52,016 nt of DNA from an uncultured Pirellulaceae bacterium (GTDB lineage: Bacteria; Planctomycetota; Planctomycetia; Pirellulales; Pirellulaceae), in contig CALFUT010000018.1 of assembly GCA_937929805.1 (NCBI GenBank), positions 1-52,016 of the forward strand, read 5' to 3'. Position numbers and translations under genes: made by a program. The notes under the pieces are model-generated. The model searched no databases. It had not been told where the DNA came from and was given only the letters and a program-made list of their open reading frames with translations. Below are positions 37,365 to 45,518 of this stretch, piece by piece. Numbering within the stretch: the stretch's first letter is position 1; each line of letters opens with the position of its first letter.

Positions 37365-38864
37365 ATGTCGACCCCCCAAACCAAAAACACACCTCACGCT
37401 GATTCGAAGAAGCCCGTTAGCGATTCGTCTCGACGTGACTTCATTCGAAAGTCAGCGATCGCCGGAGTCGCGATAACGACCCCTTACATCTGGACCAGCC
37501 AATCGCCAGCTGCAGAAGACAAAAATAGTCAGCTGACGGTCGCTTGTATCGGTATTGGCGGAAGTCGCGGTCGTTACAACCGGGGAAGAAAGGTTGCCAA
37601 TCAGGCAGCGGAACTGGGTCAGATGATCGCCGTGTGTGATTGCGATCAACTTCACAATGAAGAGTACAACGCGAATTTCGACGGGAAACTAAACGAGTAC
37701 ACTGATTACCGCGAACTGTTCGACAAAGAGAAACCGGATATCGTCACCATTGGGACGCCCGATCATTGGCACGTTCCAATCGCGATTCATGCCTTGGAAG
37801 CAGGGTGTCACGTCTATTGCGAAAAACCACTGACACTGACAATCGGCGAAGGGAAAATCATCCGGGACGCAGTGAAGAAGTCAGGCAAAGTCTTTCAGGT
37901 CGGGACGCAACAGCGAACGGAAATGAATCAGCTGTTCATGTATGCGACGGCCTTAGTTCGCAGCGGGCGACTTGGCGAAAACGTGAACGCGCACGTTGCC
38001 ATCGATGCGGCTCCCACGGGCGGCCCATTCGAAACGACCGCCCCCCCTGAGGGCCTAGACTGGGACATGTGGCTTGGCCCTGCCCCAAAAACTGGCTACT
38101 CGGAGAGACGTCGGAAAGAGTTTCGTTGGTTCCTCGAGTACTCAGGCGGCAAGATGACCGACTGGGGCGCTCATCACATCGATATCGCGCAGTGGGCACT
38201 TGGATTGGACACGACCGGACCAAACAAGGTCGGCGGCGAAGGAAAATTGACCCCCATCGTTCCCGACGACTTTAACTGGGCTCAATTCCTTGATGGCGAG
38301 CTGGCTTTGCCAAACGGCTTTAATGCAGCAACTGAGTTCCACATCAATCTTGACTTCGCAGAAGGCAATCGTATTTCCGTCAATCACCATTACAAGAATG
38401 GGAAGACCAGCTTTGGCAACGGAATCCTTTTCGAAGGCGACAAAGGTCGAATCTTTGTTAACCGAGGCAAATTGCAGGGCTCACTTATCAAAGAAATGTT
38501 TGGCATGGACCTCGTGTCGGGCAAAAAAGATGGCGAAAAGTTCAACAATTACTCGGAAGCGAAAGCAAACCTTGATCAGGCGACTCAAGACGAGTTCCGC
38601 ACCGCGTTCAAGGAATTGCACAAAGGTAGAGTCTCAAACACGCACATGAAAAACTTCTTTGACTGCGTGGCCGACGGAGGAGAGCCAATCTCAGATGTCG
38701 ATTCGCACGTCAACACGATGAACTCGTGCCACTTGTGCAACGTGAATCTGATGCTGGGCCGGGACCTGCAATGGGACGCCCAAGCCGAAACCTTCGGCAG
38801 TGACGAACAAGCGAACGCACTGCTGTCTCGAAAAAGCCGCGAAGGCTTCCAGATCGTGTCCTAA
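37365..38864 (+). CDS. Gfo/Idh/MocA family oxidoreductase, Tat-exported
   Basis: 499 residues from the ATG at 37365, chosen because of the GGAG site just upstream and the twin-arginine signal 'SRRDFIRKSAIAGVAITTPY' (about 22-41). A longer frame opens at 37257. The Rossmann domain reads 'VACIGIGGSRGRYN' then 'IAVCDCDQL', and the family motif is 'CHVYCEKPLTLTIGEG'. The C-terminal domain has 'MTDWGAHHIDIAQWALGLD'. Such enzymes oxidise or reduce sugars or related compounds with NAD(P); substrate unknown. Many planctomycete copies have Tat signals, which implies export with bound cofactor. It stands alone. Confidence 0.92.
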   Translation: MSTPQTKNTPHADSKKPVSDSSRRDFIRKSAIAGVAITTPYIWTSQSPAAEDKNSQLTVACIGIGGSRGRYNRGRKVANQAAELGQMIAVCDCDQLHNEEYNANFDGKLNEYTDYRELFDKEKPDIVTIGTPDHWHVPIAIHALEAGCHVYCEKPLTLTIGEGKIIRDAVKKSGKVFQVGTQQRTEMNQLFMYATALVRSGRLGENVNAHVAIDAAPTGGPFETTAPPEGLDWDMWLGPAPKTGYSERRRKEFRWFLEYSGGKMTDWGAHHIDIAQWALGLDTTGPNKVGGEGKLTPIVPDDFNWAQFLDGELALPNGFNAATEFHINLDFAEGNRISVNHHYKNGKTSFGNGILFEGDKGRIFVNRGKLQGSLIKEMFGMDLVSGKKDGEKFNNYSEAKANLDQATQDEFRTAFKELHKGRVSNTHMKNFFDCVADGGEPISDVDSHVNTMNSCHLCNVNLMLGRDLQWDAQAETFGSDEQANALLSRKSREGFQIVS

Positions 38865-38913
38865 ATCGCGTCTCAACTCGCAGCGGTGACCGGATACCAA
38901 ACGCCACGGAAAT

Positions 38914-40317
38914 TTACTCAAACTGCGCTTTGTCGCGAAGGATGTGGTGATAGTGCTGGGCGAAGCGATGCGCTTCGTCTCGCACATATTGCAACAGCCT
39001 TAGCGAAAAAGAGTGCCGGCTGAGTACAATTGGATCAGATTCACCCGGTCGGTAAATTTCCTCGTTCTGCTTGGCTAGGGAAATCAATGTCGGGGGCTGG
39101 ATATCCAACGTTTCAAACGCAGCCACCGCGCTGCTGAGTTGCCCCTTGCCTCCATCAATCAGCAGAATGTCGGGAAAAGCATCCTGTTCATCATGCAATC
39201 GCTGAAAACGGCGGGCGACGACTTCATGAATGCTCTTGAAGTCGTCAACGCCTTTCACGTTTTTGATCTTATACCGCCGATAGCCCGGCTTGAACGGAAG
39301 GCCATCGATGAACTTTACCAAACTGGCCACCGTTTGGTTGCCTCCCAGATGAGCGATATCAATGCCTTCAATTGACCGGGGCGTTTCATCAAGCTTCAAC
39401 ACCTTCTTTAGTCCATTCAACCCTTTCTTCGGGTCGACGTAAAAAACTTCTGGCTGAGCGTGAGTGTCTAGCTCGCCGCGCCGATCGAGCGACTCCAGCA
39501 TCGAGATCTCATCACGTAGGCGGGCCGCTTCCTCAAACTTCAACCCTTTTGACGCCACCAGCATTTCCTCACGCAATTGTTTGAGCAGCCGTTTCTTGTT
39601 GCCCGAAAGAAACAGGTGCAGCCGGCGGATGTCTTTCTTGTAGTCCTCTTTCGAAATTCGCATATTGCACGGGGCGGTACATTGCTTGATGCTGGCCAGC
39701 AAGCACGGCCTAAACCAGCGCCACCGCTCGTCGTTTGCCTCGATGTCTAGGCTGCAAGTTCGGAACTTGAAAATACGTTGCAACACTTGAATCGCTCCGC
39801 GCAGGTCCCCTGCACTGGCGAACGGGCCGTAGAGCTTGACACCGCTGGATAGGGGCTCGCGAGTCACTTCGACGCGAGGAAAATCTTCGTGCGTGGTGAT
39901 TTGGAGATAGGGAAACGTCTTGTCGTCTTTCAGGATTTTGTTGTTCGCCGGCTGGATGTCCTTAATCAGGCGGGACTCAACAAGCAACGCGTCAACTTCG
40001 CTTTCGCATTCGATGAAGTCGGCGTCGGAGATATCGCGAACCCAATCAGCGGTCCGAGTGTCTATCGCAGCGGCTTTCAGAAAATAACTGCCGGCTCGCG
40101 AGCGAAGGTTGGTCGCCTTGCCAACGTAAATGACGACTCCGGCCGCATCCTTCATCAGGTAGACGCCGGGCGATTGGGGGAATTTCCGGACTTTGTCGGC
40201 GGTAATTTTGAACGCCGCGTTCTCGTCACCGATCCCTGTGACGTCAACGTTTTGATCCGATTCAGGCTCTGGCTGCTCGCCCGAATCATTTTCCGATTTT
40301 TTTTCGTCCTTGCTCAT
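38914..40317 (-). CDS. uvrC: UvrC-type excinuclease subunit, short form
   Basis: 467 residues. An acidic 35-residue N-terminal extension precedes a GIY-YIG nuclease domain ('SPGVYLMKDAAGVVIYVGKA'), the central Cys cluster ('RPCLLASIKQCTAPCNMRIS'), the UVR motif ('LKFEEAARLRDEISML') and the RNase H-like domain ('IEGIDIAHLGGNQTVASLV', 'PDILLIDGGKGQLSSAV', 'YVRDEAHRFAQHYHHILRDK'). UvrC usually runs to about 600 residues with a C-terminal (HhH)2 DNA-binding domain; here the protein stops just after the RNase H-like domain. Nucleotide excision repair is the likely role. It could be the only UvrC or a paralogue. Confidence 0.92.
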   Translation of the reverse strand: MSKDEKKSENDSGEQPEPESDQNVDVTGIGDENAAFKITADKVRKFPQSPGVYLMKDAAGVVIYVGKATNLRSRAGSYFLKAAAIDTRTADWVRDISDADFIECESEVDALLVESRLIKDIQPANNKILKDDKTFPYLQITTHEDFPRVEVTREPLSSGVKLYGPFASAGDLRGAIQVLQRIFKFRTCSLDIEANDERWRWFRPCLLASIKQCTAPCNMRISKEDYKKDIRRLHLFLSGNKKRLLKQLREEMLVASKGLKFEEAARLRDEISMLESLDRRGELDTHAQPEVFYVDPKKGLNGLKKVLKLDETPRSIEGIDIAHLGGNQTVASLVKFIDGLPFKPGYRRYKIKNVKGVDDFKSIHEVVARRFQRLHDEQDAFPDILLIDGGKGQLSSAVAAFETLDIQPPTLISLAKQNEEIYRPGESDPIVLSRHSFSLRLLQYVRDEAHRFAQHYHHILRDKAQFE

Positions 40318-40699
40318 GGTTCCGATTATACCGGGTTCGAGTCTCGGCCGATAACGCAGAAGGCAAGTTTAAGCCTTCCGCCAAGGATACTAAAACCTTG
40401 ACGGATTGGGATCATTTAGCGGCGGGTTTGTGTCTGCCACTTGCCAAACGTGGTGGTGGAAACAAGGTTGCTTGGCAGATTTGCTGCTGTGTGGTTGTCA
40501 GCCAAATAAAGGAATTTGCGAAAACGGACCGTTGAGGCAAATCACGGTTGAAGAGTGGTGGGTTGGCTGCCGAGTTGACGATTTTGCGGGCGAATTTTCA
40601 GCAGTTTGACGCTGCCAAAAACAGTCGCCTGATGCCCCTTGACACTTTTTGACAGATCAGACATCTTGTTGCCTCGCTTGGGAGTTAATCCAAGCGAAC
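40318..40699. other. Intergenic region upstream of tRNA-Lys
   Basis: No gene is recognised. The right end contains the tRNA-Lys promoter candidate. The rest holds only short frames without a credible start. Confidence 0.5.
40639..40667 (+). promoter_or_regulatory. Candidate promoter of tRNA-Lys
   Basis: A full-consensus TTGACA at 40639-40644 is followed after 17 bases by CATCTT (40662-40667), a weak -10. A second TTGACA at 40649-40654 has no -10 at the right distance. The tRNA begins 32 bases after the -10 box. Confidence 0.45.
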
Positions 40700-40777
<78 letters not shown>

Positions 40778-40782
40778 TTTAG

Positions 40783-40822
40783 ACCCGGTGGATAGCGATT
40801 CAAACGCTTCACCGGGTTTTTT
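40783..40822 (+). terminator. Intrinsic terminator after tRNA-Lys, on the element side
   Basis: ACCCGGTG (40783-40790) pairs perfectly with CACCGGGT (40810-40817), followed by a run of T to 40822. It lies just inside the element. A different hairpin with the same TTTTTTCATGCGC downstream stands after attR (51827-51866), presumably the original host terminator of the tRNA. Confidence 0.8.
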
Positions 40823-40845
40823 CATGCGCCGACCTGATTGACATA

Positions 40846-40865
40846 GGGTAACCGCTGGGTAACCG
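40846..40865. promoter_or_regulatory. Left-end tandem GGGTAACCG motifs
   Basis: Two direct copies of GGGTAACCG, at 40846-40854 and 40857-40865, repeat with an 11-bp period, about one helical turn. Related copies occur near the right end (51660-51693). The placement suits arm-type sites for integrase or excisionase. Confidence 0.55.
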
Positions 40866-40950
40866 TTATGCCTTCGGGGCACGAAAAAGGCCAACGCTTG
40901 TTGTGGAGCGTTGGCCCGGTGCCATTGGTACCCATTCGAAGGAAAAACCA

Positions 40951-42126
40951 ATGACAGTTGCGAAGTCTATCAAACGGAAGCCGGACAAGCCACGGCCAGA
41001 CTGGCCTCTGACGGCATCCTCAAACGGCCAGTGGGTCAAGAAGATCAAGGGCAAGGTTTACGCTTTCGGGCGTTGGGATGAACCTGACGAAGCTCTCAAG
41101 CGTTACACAGAGCAGCACGACTACATTCGAGCCCATGGCTGCCGGCCGATCGATGACGATTCGATTCGGCTCGACAATGCGGTTAAGGCGTTCCTCGAGC
41201 GCCAGCGCGATCGCCGCGATGGAGTAGTCGGGAAGAAAATATCACCGCGACACTTTGAAGACCTCAAAGCATCTTGTGGGCTTGCGCTCAAGACGTTTCA
41301 GCCCTCTCGGCGAGTTGGAACGCTACGCCCAGATGACTTCGCACGGCTCTACAAACAACTCTCGGTTCGCAAAGAACCGGACGCAGACGGCGGCTTGCTG
41401 GCCAGTTCGTCAACGATCCAGCGAAACATTGCCAACGTGAAAGCGTTTTTCAACTGGCTTGCGAAAGAGCGATTGATTCCGCATCGGCTGGAATATGGTT
41501 CTGACTTCGTTGCTCCAGCGACCGAGAAAGCCCAGGACGAACTTGAGACCGCGAAAGAGTTCACGCCAGCTGAAACGTGGGCGATGATTGACGAGGCGTC
41601 CGTCAACGTACGGGCCATGATCTGGCTGGCCTTGAACACCGGCAGCAACAATTCGTGTTGTGCGAATATCACGCTCAAGGCTCTTGATCTTGATGAAGGC
41701 GTGATGACTTGGAAGCGCCACAAGGTTCGACGAAAGGAGCACGCTAAGGTTAGGGTGATTCCATTGTGGGATGAGACACTCGAAGCTCTCAGGGAAGCGC
41801 ACGCGATCCGACCGGAGGCGAAAGACGCAGCCAACAAGGATCTATTCTTTCTTACGCGATACGGTGCCAAGTGGGACCAGTGGGCACTCACTCGCCAGAT
41901 TGGAAAGCTCAAGACGGAGCTTGAAATCGAGCGACCGGGAACCGGGTTCAACAGTTTCCGAAACGTCATTGAAACGCACGGCGGTGTTGATCAAACGGCA
42001 ATCAATTGGGTGATGGGCCATATCGATAAGACAATAGCCGTTAGGTATCGAAACGGAGTCCCAGAGGAACGGATTCAAACGGTTCTGGATAGCGTGCGAG
42101 AGTGGCTAGGGGAGGCTCCAGAATGA
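40951..42126 (+). CDS. Tyrosine integrase of the element, diverged active site
   Basis: 391 residues from the ATG at 40951, which has AAGGA 7 bases upstream. An N-terminal core-binding region ('AVKAFLERQRDRRDG', 'IQRNIANVKAFFNWLAKERL') precedes the catalytic domain. The lysine strand ('HKVRRKEHAKVRVIPL'), an arginine in 'FNSFRNVIETHGG', the 'VMGH' histidine and the tyrosine in 'IAVRYRNG' are seen. The first arginine of the usual TGxR motif is replaced ('NTGSNNSCCANI'), and the His of HxxR is Asn ('NSFR'). From memory similar substitutions occur in planctomycete integrases, so this may be a subfamily trait rather than inactivation. Its position next to tRNA-Lys makes it the prime candidate for integration. 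Confidence 0.88.
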   Translation: MTVAKSIKRKPDKPRPDWPLTASSNGQWVKKIKGKVYAFGRWDEPDEALKRYTEQHDYIRAHGCRPIDDDSIRLDNAVKAFLERQRDRRDGVVGKKISPRHFEDLKASCGLALKTFQPSRRVGTLRPDDFARLYKQLSVRKEPDADGGLLASSSTIQRNIANVKAFFNWLAKERLIPHRLEYGSDFVAPATEKAQDELETAKEFTPAETWAMIDEASVNVRAMIWLALNTGSNNSCCANITLKALDLDEGVMTWKRHKVRRKEHAKVRVIPLWDETLEALREAHAIRPEAKDAANKDLFFLTRYGAKWDQWALTRQIGKLKTELEIERPGTGFNSFRNVIETHGGVDQTAINWVMGHIDKTIAVRYRNGVPEERIQTVLDSVREWLGEAPE

Positions 42127-42578
42127 AGAATGAGATTGAAAGGCTTGTTGGCTTGCTAAAAACAAAAGACCGAAACGCACGAACTTACGGCCTGTCTTTG
42201 CTGGCAAAGGATGCCTGCCCAGAGAGTCTCAAGCCGACATCGCGGCCGCTCTTAGAATACTGGGAGTCGCTTTCTGAAGGGGAACACAAAACCGATATCC
42301 ATTCATTGTTGGGACTGCTTCCAAAACTATTTATCAGAAGACTTGTTGAGCGAGACGACGCGATAGCCGAGATTGAGCGTGTTCTAAACCAATGGCCTAG
42401 GCAATGGGTTGCGATGTCGTTTTCGGAAATCAAAGGGGTGCTTAGGGGAGTTGGTGAAAAACCTAGTCGCTTTGCAGAAAGAAATTCATCTTGGTTCAGG
42501 AAGTCAGAAACAATGCAAAAAAAATGGGACGTGGACCTCGGGCATCCAAACGCAAAGCCATATTTAAAGTTTAAGTAG
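42123..42578 (+). CDS. Hypothetical protein downstream of the integrase
   Basis: 151 residues starting at an ATG that overlaps the integrase stop (ATGA, 42123-42126), so probably translated by coupling. The N-terminal half is helical ('RLVGLLKTKDRNARTYGLSL', 'PLLEYWESLSEG'), reminiscent of HEAT-like helices. The C-terminal part is basic and has 'NSSWFRKSETMQKKWDVDLG'. I do not recognise a family. It could modulate the integrase, judging only by coupling. Confidence 0.7.
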   Translation: MKNEIERLVGLLKTKDRNARTYGLSLLAKDACPESLKPTSRPLLEYWESLSEGEHKTDIHSLLGLLPKLFIRRLVERDDAIAEIERVLNQWPRQWVAMSFSEIKGVLRGVGEKPSRFAERNSSWFRKSETMQKKWDVDLGHPNAKPYLKFK

Positions 42579-42581
42579 TCT

Positions 42582-42614
42582 TCATCGGACACTTTCCGGA
42601 CATCATCGGACACT
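42582..42614. repeat. 12-bp direct repeats, 21-bp period, before the replication genes
   Basis: TCATCGGACACT occurs at 42582-42593 and again at 42603-42614, a spacing of two helical turns. The site lies about 120 bp before the HTH protein and DnaB-N/helicase genes. It could be an operator for that operon or a replication-initiator site. Confidence 0.6.
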
Positions 42615-42731
42615 ATCGATTATGCCGGCAAGTGGTCCCAGAATCGACGATACATTCGCACCATTACTTCATTGTAATGAGGGCGATTCATAACTTTCCC
42701 TCGTTGCTTAATTGTTTCGGAGGAAAGACCA

Positions 42732-43031
42732 ATGGATTCAACGCAAACAAGCTTGGCGATATTTGATAACGTCGAAGTTGTCACCCCGCCGGAGCTGGCC
42801 GACGCCATTCGCACGGATGTCGCAACTGTCAGAGATTGGTGCAAACGCAACGTCTTGAAAGCGATTGACACTCGCAAGGAAGGTGCAAAACGCCCACGGT
42901 GGAAGATCAGCCGCCAAGCGTGGGAAGACTTCGCCCGAATGCGAGCGGGAATGGCTCCAGTGCCACGCAGCCGCCGCCGCAAAGAACCAGACGCAGATTT
43001 GAGCGAGTTCTTCCCGGAGGGCGTTCGATGA
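42732..43031 (+). CDS. Small helix-turn-helix (excisionase/MerR-like) protein
   Basis: 99 residues; GGAGG 8 bases before the ATG. Residues about 17-60 read 'VTPPELADAIRTDVATVRDW' then 'CKRNVLKAID...KRPRWKIS', the winged HTH pattern of Xis/MerR-type DNA-binding domains. The C-terminus is basic ('PVPRSRRRKEPDADL'). The likely roles are excision factor or repressor/activator of the following operon. Its stop overlaps the next start (43028-43031). Confidence 0.75.
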   Translation: MDSTQTSLAIFDNVEVVTPPELADAIRTDVATVRDWCKRNVLKAIDTRKEGAKRPRWKISRQAWEDFARMRAGMAPVPRSRRRKEPDADLSEFFPEGVR

Positions 43032-43522
43032 CCACCTATAGAAAAAGCCCGGTGCTGGGGAGCGACACGGGCCAACAAGTATCTGAAGAAAGTATACGCA
43101 ACGAGTCGCGGCTGTTGAAGTGCGTTTTCAAAAAGCCGGACATTCTGGACCACCCCGAATTTCTGATTGAACCAGAGCACTTCGGCCATCTAGGTTATCC
43201 GCGTCTGTTCCGGGCAATGCGTTCCGGCCATCAGGAATACGACCGCATTCTTCCCGGGCGCTGCATGCACGCACTTCGCGCCGGCTCTGGCATGTCCACG
43301 GCACCTTCCCCGGACGGCTGTAGATTTGAGCTGATGCGGCTGATGACTGGTTTCATCGATTGGTGGCACTGGCCGTACTACGCCGAGCAGGTTCGGCTCG
43401 CATCGCGACGCCGAGAAATGCTCCAGCTTTCGGATGACTTGAGGGCCACTGCCCTAAGCCACGCCGAGGAAACCAACGAAGCTGCACTACTCCAAAGGAT
43501 GGAGAAAATTATCAATGAGTGA
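43028..43522 (+). CDS. Stand-alone DnaB N-terminal-like protein
   Basis: 164 residues from the ATG at 43028, overlapping the previous stop by four bases. 'SEESIRNESRLLKCVFKKPD' and 'PEHFGHLGYPRLFRAM' match the N-terminal domain of DnaB-type helicases, which normally binds primase and helps form the hexamer. No ATPase domain follows in the same chain. The next gene, overlapping by 8 bases, supplies an SF3-type ATPase. The protein may be the adaptor subunit of a split replication complex. The family assignment rests on a short pattern, so certainty is moderate. Confidence 0.6.
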   Translation: MTTYRKSPVLGSDTGQQVSEESIRNESRLLKCVFKKPDILDHPEFLIEPEHFGHLGYPRLFRAMRSGHQEYDRILPGRCMHALRAGSGMSTAPSPDGCRFELMRLMTGFIDWWHWPYYAEQVRLASRRREMLQLSDDLRATALSHAEETNEAALLQRMEKIINE

Positions 43523-44984
43523 TCTTGAAAAACTATTGGAATCCGAAACGCCGTTGAACGCCATCGCGTTAACTGATTCAGTAAAAGAGAAAGAGAACGC
43601 GGGCAAGATTGACCCCGCGATTATTGCTCGTGAGTTTGTCAAACGGCAATCACAGCATGGTCTGCCGATAGTTCGGCGATGGCGTGGAGCCTACTATCTG
43701 CGATGCAAAGGACGTTACACCGAATCGCCAGACGAAGATGTTCGCAATGCGTTGTTGTTGGATATGAAACGTCGATACGGAAACATAACGTCCAGAGTCG
43801 TAAGCGACGTCATGATGCACCTTAGCGCCGAGACGGCGTTGTCTGCGATGAAAGAGCCTCACACGTGGATAGCCGAGCACGCAGGAAACGCTTTTGATAG
43901 TCGGGAGCTAATCTGCACACGCAACAAAATTCTACATCTGCCAAGCCTTCACGATGAGGGGTATAAGCCCCTGAGCACCACTCCCGCTTTCTTCAATCTC
44001 AACGCGACGGACTTTAGCTTCGTCCCTCGCTTGCAAAGTGAAGAGCCTGAAACTTGGACGACGTTCCTTGGCCAAGTGCTAGAGCCGGACGAGATAAGAA
44101 CGCTTCAGCAGTGGTTCGGTTTGTGCCTGACTATGAAAACCAATCAGCAAAAGATCCTTGTGCTAATTGGTGCAAAACGTTCTGGGAAAGGGACGATCGC
44201 CAGAGTCTTGAACGCATTGGTCGGCCAAGGAAACGTTGCCGGACCAACCCTTTCGAGTTTCAGCCAGCAGTTTGGCCTCCAGCCTCTGATTGGGAAGCAG
44301 GTTGCAATCGTCGGCGATGCCCGAATGTCAAACAAAGGCGCGTCTGTCGTGGTTGAACGAATGTTGTCAATCTCTGGTGAGGATCAGCTGACCATCGATC
44401 GGAAGTATCGAGAGCCTTGGACGGGCACGTTGAGCACTCGGTTGATGATTCTCAGCAATGAGCTGCCTCGCCTTGCTGATGCGTCTGGAGCGCTTGCGAG
44501 TCGAATGATTGTCCTTACAACACGACAAAGCTTTTTTGGCCGAGAAGACTTGACCTTGAGTGATAAGCTGGAGGAAGAGCTATCTTCTATCTTCTGGTGG
44601 GCAGTGGACGGATACGCTGACCTGATTTCTCAAGGTCGCCTGCACGTCCCGACATCTTCAACGGCCCAACTGAACGAGATGGAGCGGCTGTCGAGCCCGG
44701 AAAAAGGATTCTTGGACGATTACTTCGAAGTCACTGGGGACTCGAAAGACTGGATTGCGAAAGACGATCTTTACAGCCGGTTCAAAGACTGGTGTGAAAG
44801 TGAGGGGATCAATCACAAGCCGTCGCTGCCCGTGTTCGCCAAAAATGCAATTGCTGCATCTGGGCAGCGAATCAGCAGTACCAAGCGAACTGATGCGACC
44901 GGCCAAAGGTTTCCTGCATTCAAAGGTTTGCGGCTGAAGTCCAAAAACGAATCGGAGGCCGGGCAAGATGCCTATCCATTTTGA
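43515..44984 (+). CDS. P4/D5-type phage-plasmid SF3 helicase (primase-helicase C-terminal type)
   Basis: 489 residues. The central part has 'EPETWTTFLGQVLEPDEIRT' and 'LQQWFGLCLTMKTNQQKILV', then the Walker A motif 'LIGAKRSGKGTIARVL'. A Walker B-like strand ('QVAIVGDARMSN') and sensor segment ('STRLMILSNELPRLADASGA') follow. This is the SF3 helicase pattern of phage P4 alpha/D5 and DUF5906 proteins. No catalytic primase domain is visible in the first 150 residues. It is the probable replication helicase of the element, acting with the DnaB-N-like protein encoded directly upstream. Confidence 0.85.
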   Translation: MSDLEKLLESETPLNAIALTDSVKEKENAGKIDPAIIAREFVKRQSQHGLPIVRRWRGAYYLRCKGRYTESPDEDVRNALLLDMKRRYGNITSRVVSDVMMHLSAETALSAMKEPHTWIAEHAGNAFDSRELICTRNKILHLPSLHDEGYKPLSTTPAFFNLNATDFSFVPRLQSEEPETWTTFLGQVLEPDEIRTLQQWFGLCLTMKTNQQKILVLIGAKRSGKGTIARVLNALVGQGNVAGPTLSSFSQQFGLQPLIGKQVAIVGDARMSNKGASVVVERMLSISGEDQLTIDRKYREPWTGTLSTRLMILSNELPRLADASGALASRMIVLTTRQSFFGREDLTLSDKLEEELSSIFWWAVDGYADLISQGRLHVPTSSTAQLNEMERLSSPEKGFLDDYFEVTGDSKDWIAKDDLYSRFKDWCESEGINHKPSLPVFAKNAIAASGQRISSTKRTDATGQRFPAFKGLRLKSKNESEAGQDAYPF

Positions 44985-45249
44985 AATTCACCCTGCCGCC
45001 GCTACGGATCGCCCCCACTGTCCAGGCTGCGAAAGAAATAGTCCGGGCAATAGTCCGGGGAGCGAAACAAGAATAACACGGTTTTTCAATCGCAAAATTA
45101 CCAGTGTCCGGGCTGTCCGGGCAAAAATCCAAACCATCGCATACACGCACGCGCATAGAAGACTTATTGGAAAATTGGGCGGACAGGGTGGACAGCCCGG
45201 ACAGTCAACAGGTCACGAATTCGGATCAACCATTAGGGGGCCACGATGA
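44968..45249 (+). CDS. Possible small protein bridging helicase and zinc-ribbon genes
   Basis: 93 residues. The ATG lies inside the end of the helicase gene, and the TGA (45247-45249) overlaps the ATG of the zinc-ribbon gene as ATGA, the coupling style used throughout the element. The sequence is low-complexity and basic with one CPGC motif ('RPHCPGCERN') and a Gly/Gln stretch ('LGGQGGQPGQ'). I do not recognise a family. The region also carries CTGTCCGGGC repeats, so it may be a replication site that is merely open in this frame. Confidence 0.4.
   Translation: MPIHFEIHPAAATDRPHCPGCERNSPGNSPGSETRITRFFNRKITSVRAVRAKIQTIAYTHAHRRLIGKLGGQGGQPGQSTGHEFGSTIRGPR
45018..45204. repeat. Cluster of GTCCGGGC repeats next to the helicase gene (possible origin)
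   Basis: AATAGTCCGGG occurs twice with a 12-bp period (45037-45047, 45049-45059). CTGTCCAGGCTG is at 45018-45029. GTGTCCGGGCTGTCC (45104-45118) is an inverted copy (14 of 15 bases) of GGACAGCCCGGACAG (45190-45204). An AT-rich stretch lies between, at about 45064-45100. Iterons beside a helicase gene plus an AT-rich stretch suggest a replication origin. Confidence 0.5.
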
Positions 45250-45467
45250 AAGGCCACGCATGCCCCGGCTGCCCGACTGGAACGATCAAAACAACAAAAA
45301 CGATCAAGACCGGCTTTTTACGGATTCGGTACCTGCGATGTTCCGAACGGTGCGGATGGACTGGGAAGCAGATTGTTCAACTAGATCAGAAAGATCGAAT
45401 AATTTTTGCTGGCCCTTTCCTACAGACTGGGAATCAGGTTTTGAATTCTGTTGACGATGTCCCGTAG
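45246..45467 (+). CDS. Small zinc-ribbon protein
   Basis: 73 residues with C-P-G-C near the N-terminus and C-S-E-R-C at residues 32-36, in 'GFLRIRYLRCSERCGWTGKQ'. This four-Cys arrangement is seen in Ogr/Delta-like and other small phage zinc ribbons that act in transcription. The start overlaps the preceding frame by four bases. A regulator of the downstream genes is likely but not shown. Confidence 0.65.
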   Translation: MKGHACPGCPTGTIKTTKTIKTGFLRIRYLRCSERCGWTGKQIVQLDQKDRIIFAGPFLQTGNQVLNSVDDVP

Positions 45468-45518
45468 AATCGCAGCACGCGACAAAAACAACAGCGAAAC
45501 ATTACGAAAGGGCCAATC

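Noticed and set aside
45104-45454. 116-residue plus-strand frame starting with GTG
   Set aside because: It competes with the zinc-ribbon frame (45246-45467), has no ribosome binding site, and its residues are low-complexity. The zinc-ribbon frame has a clear Cys pattern and a coupled start.
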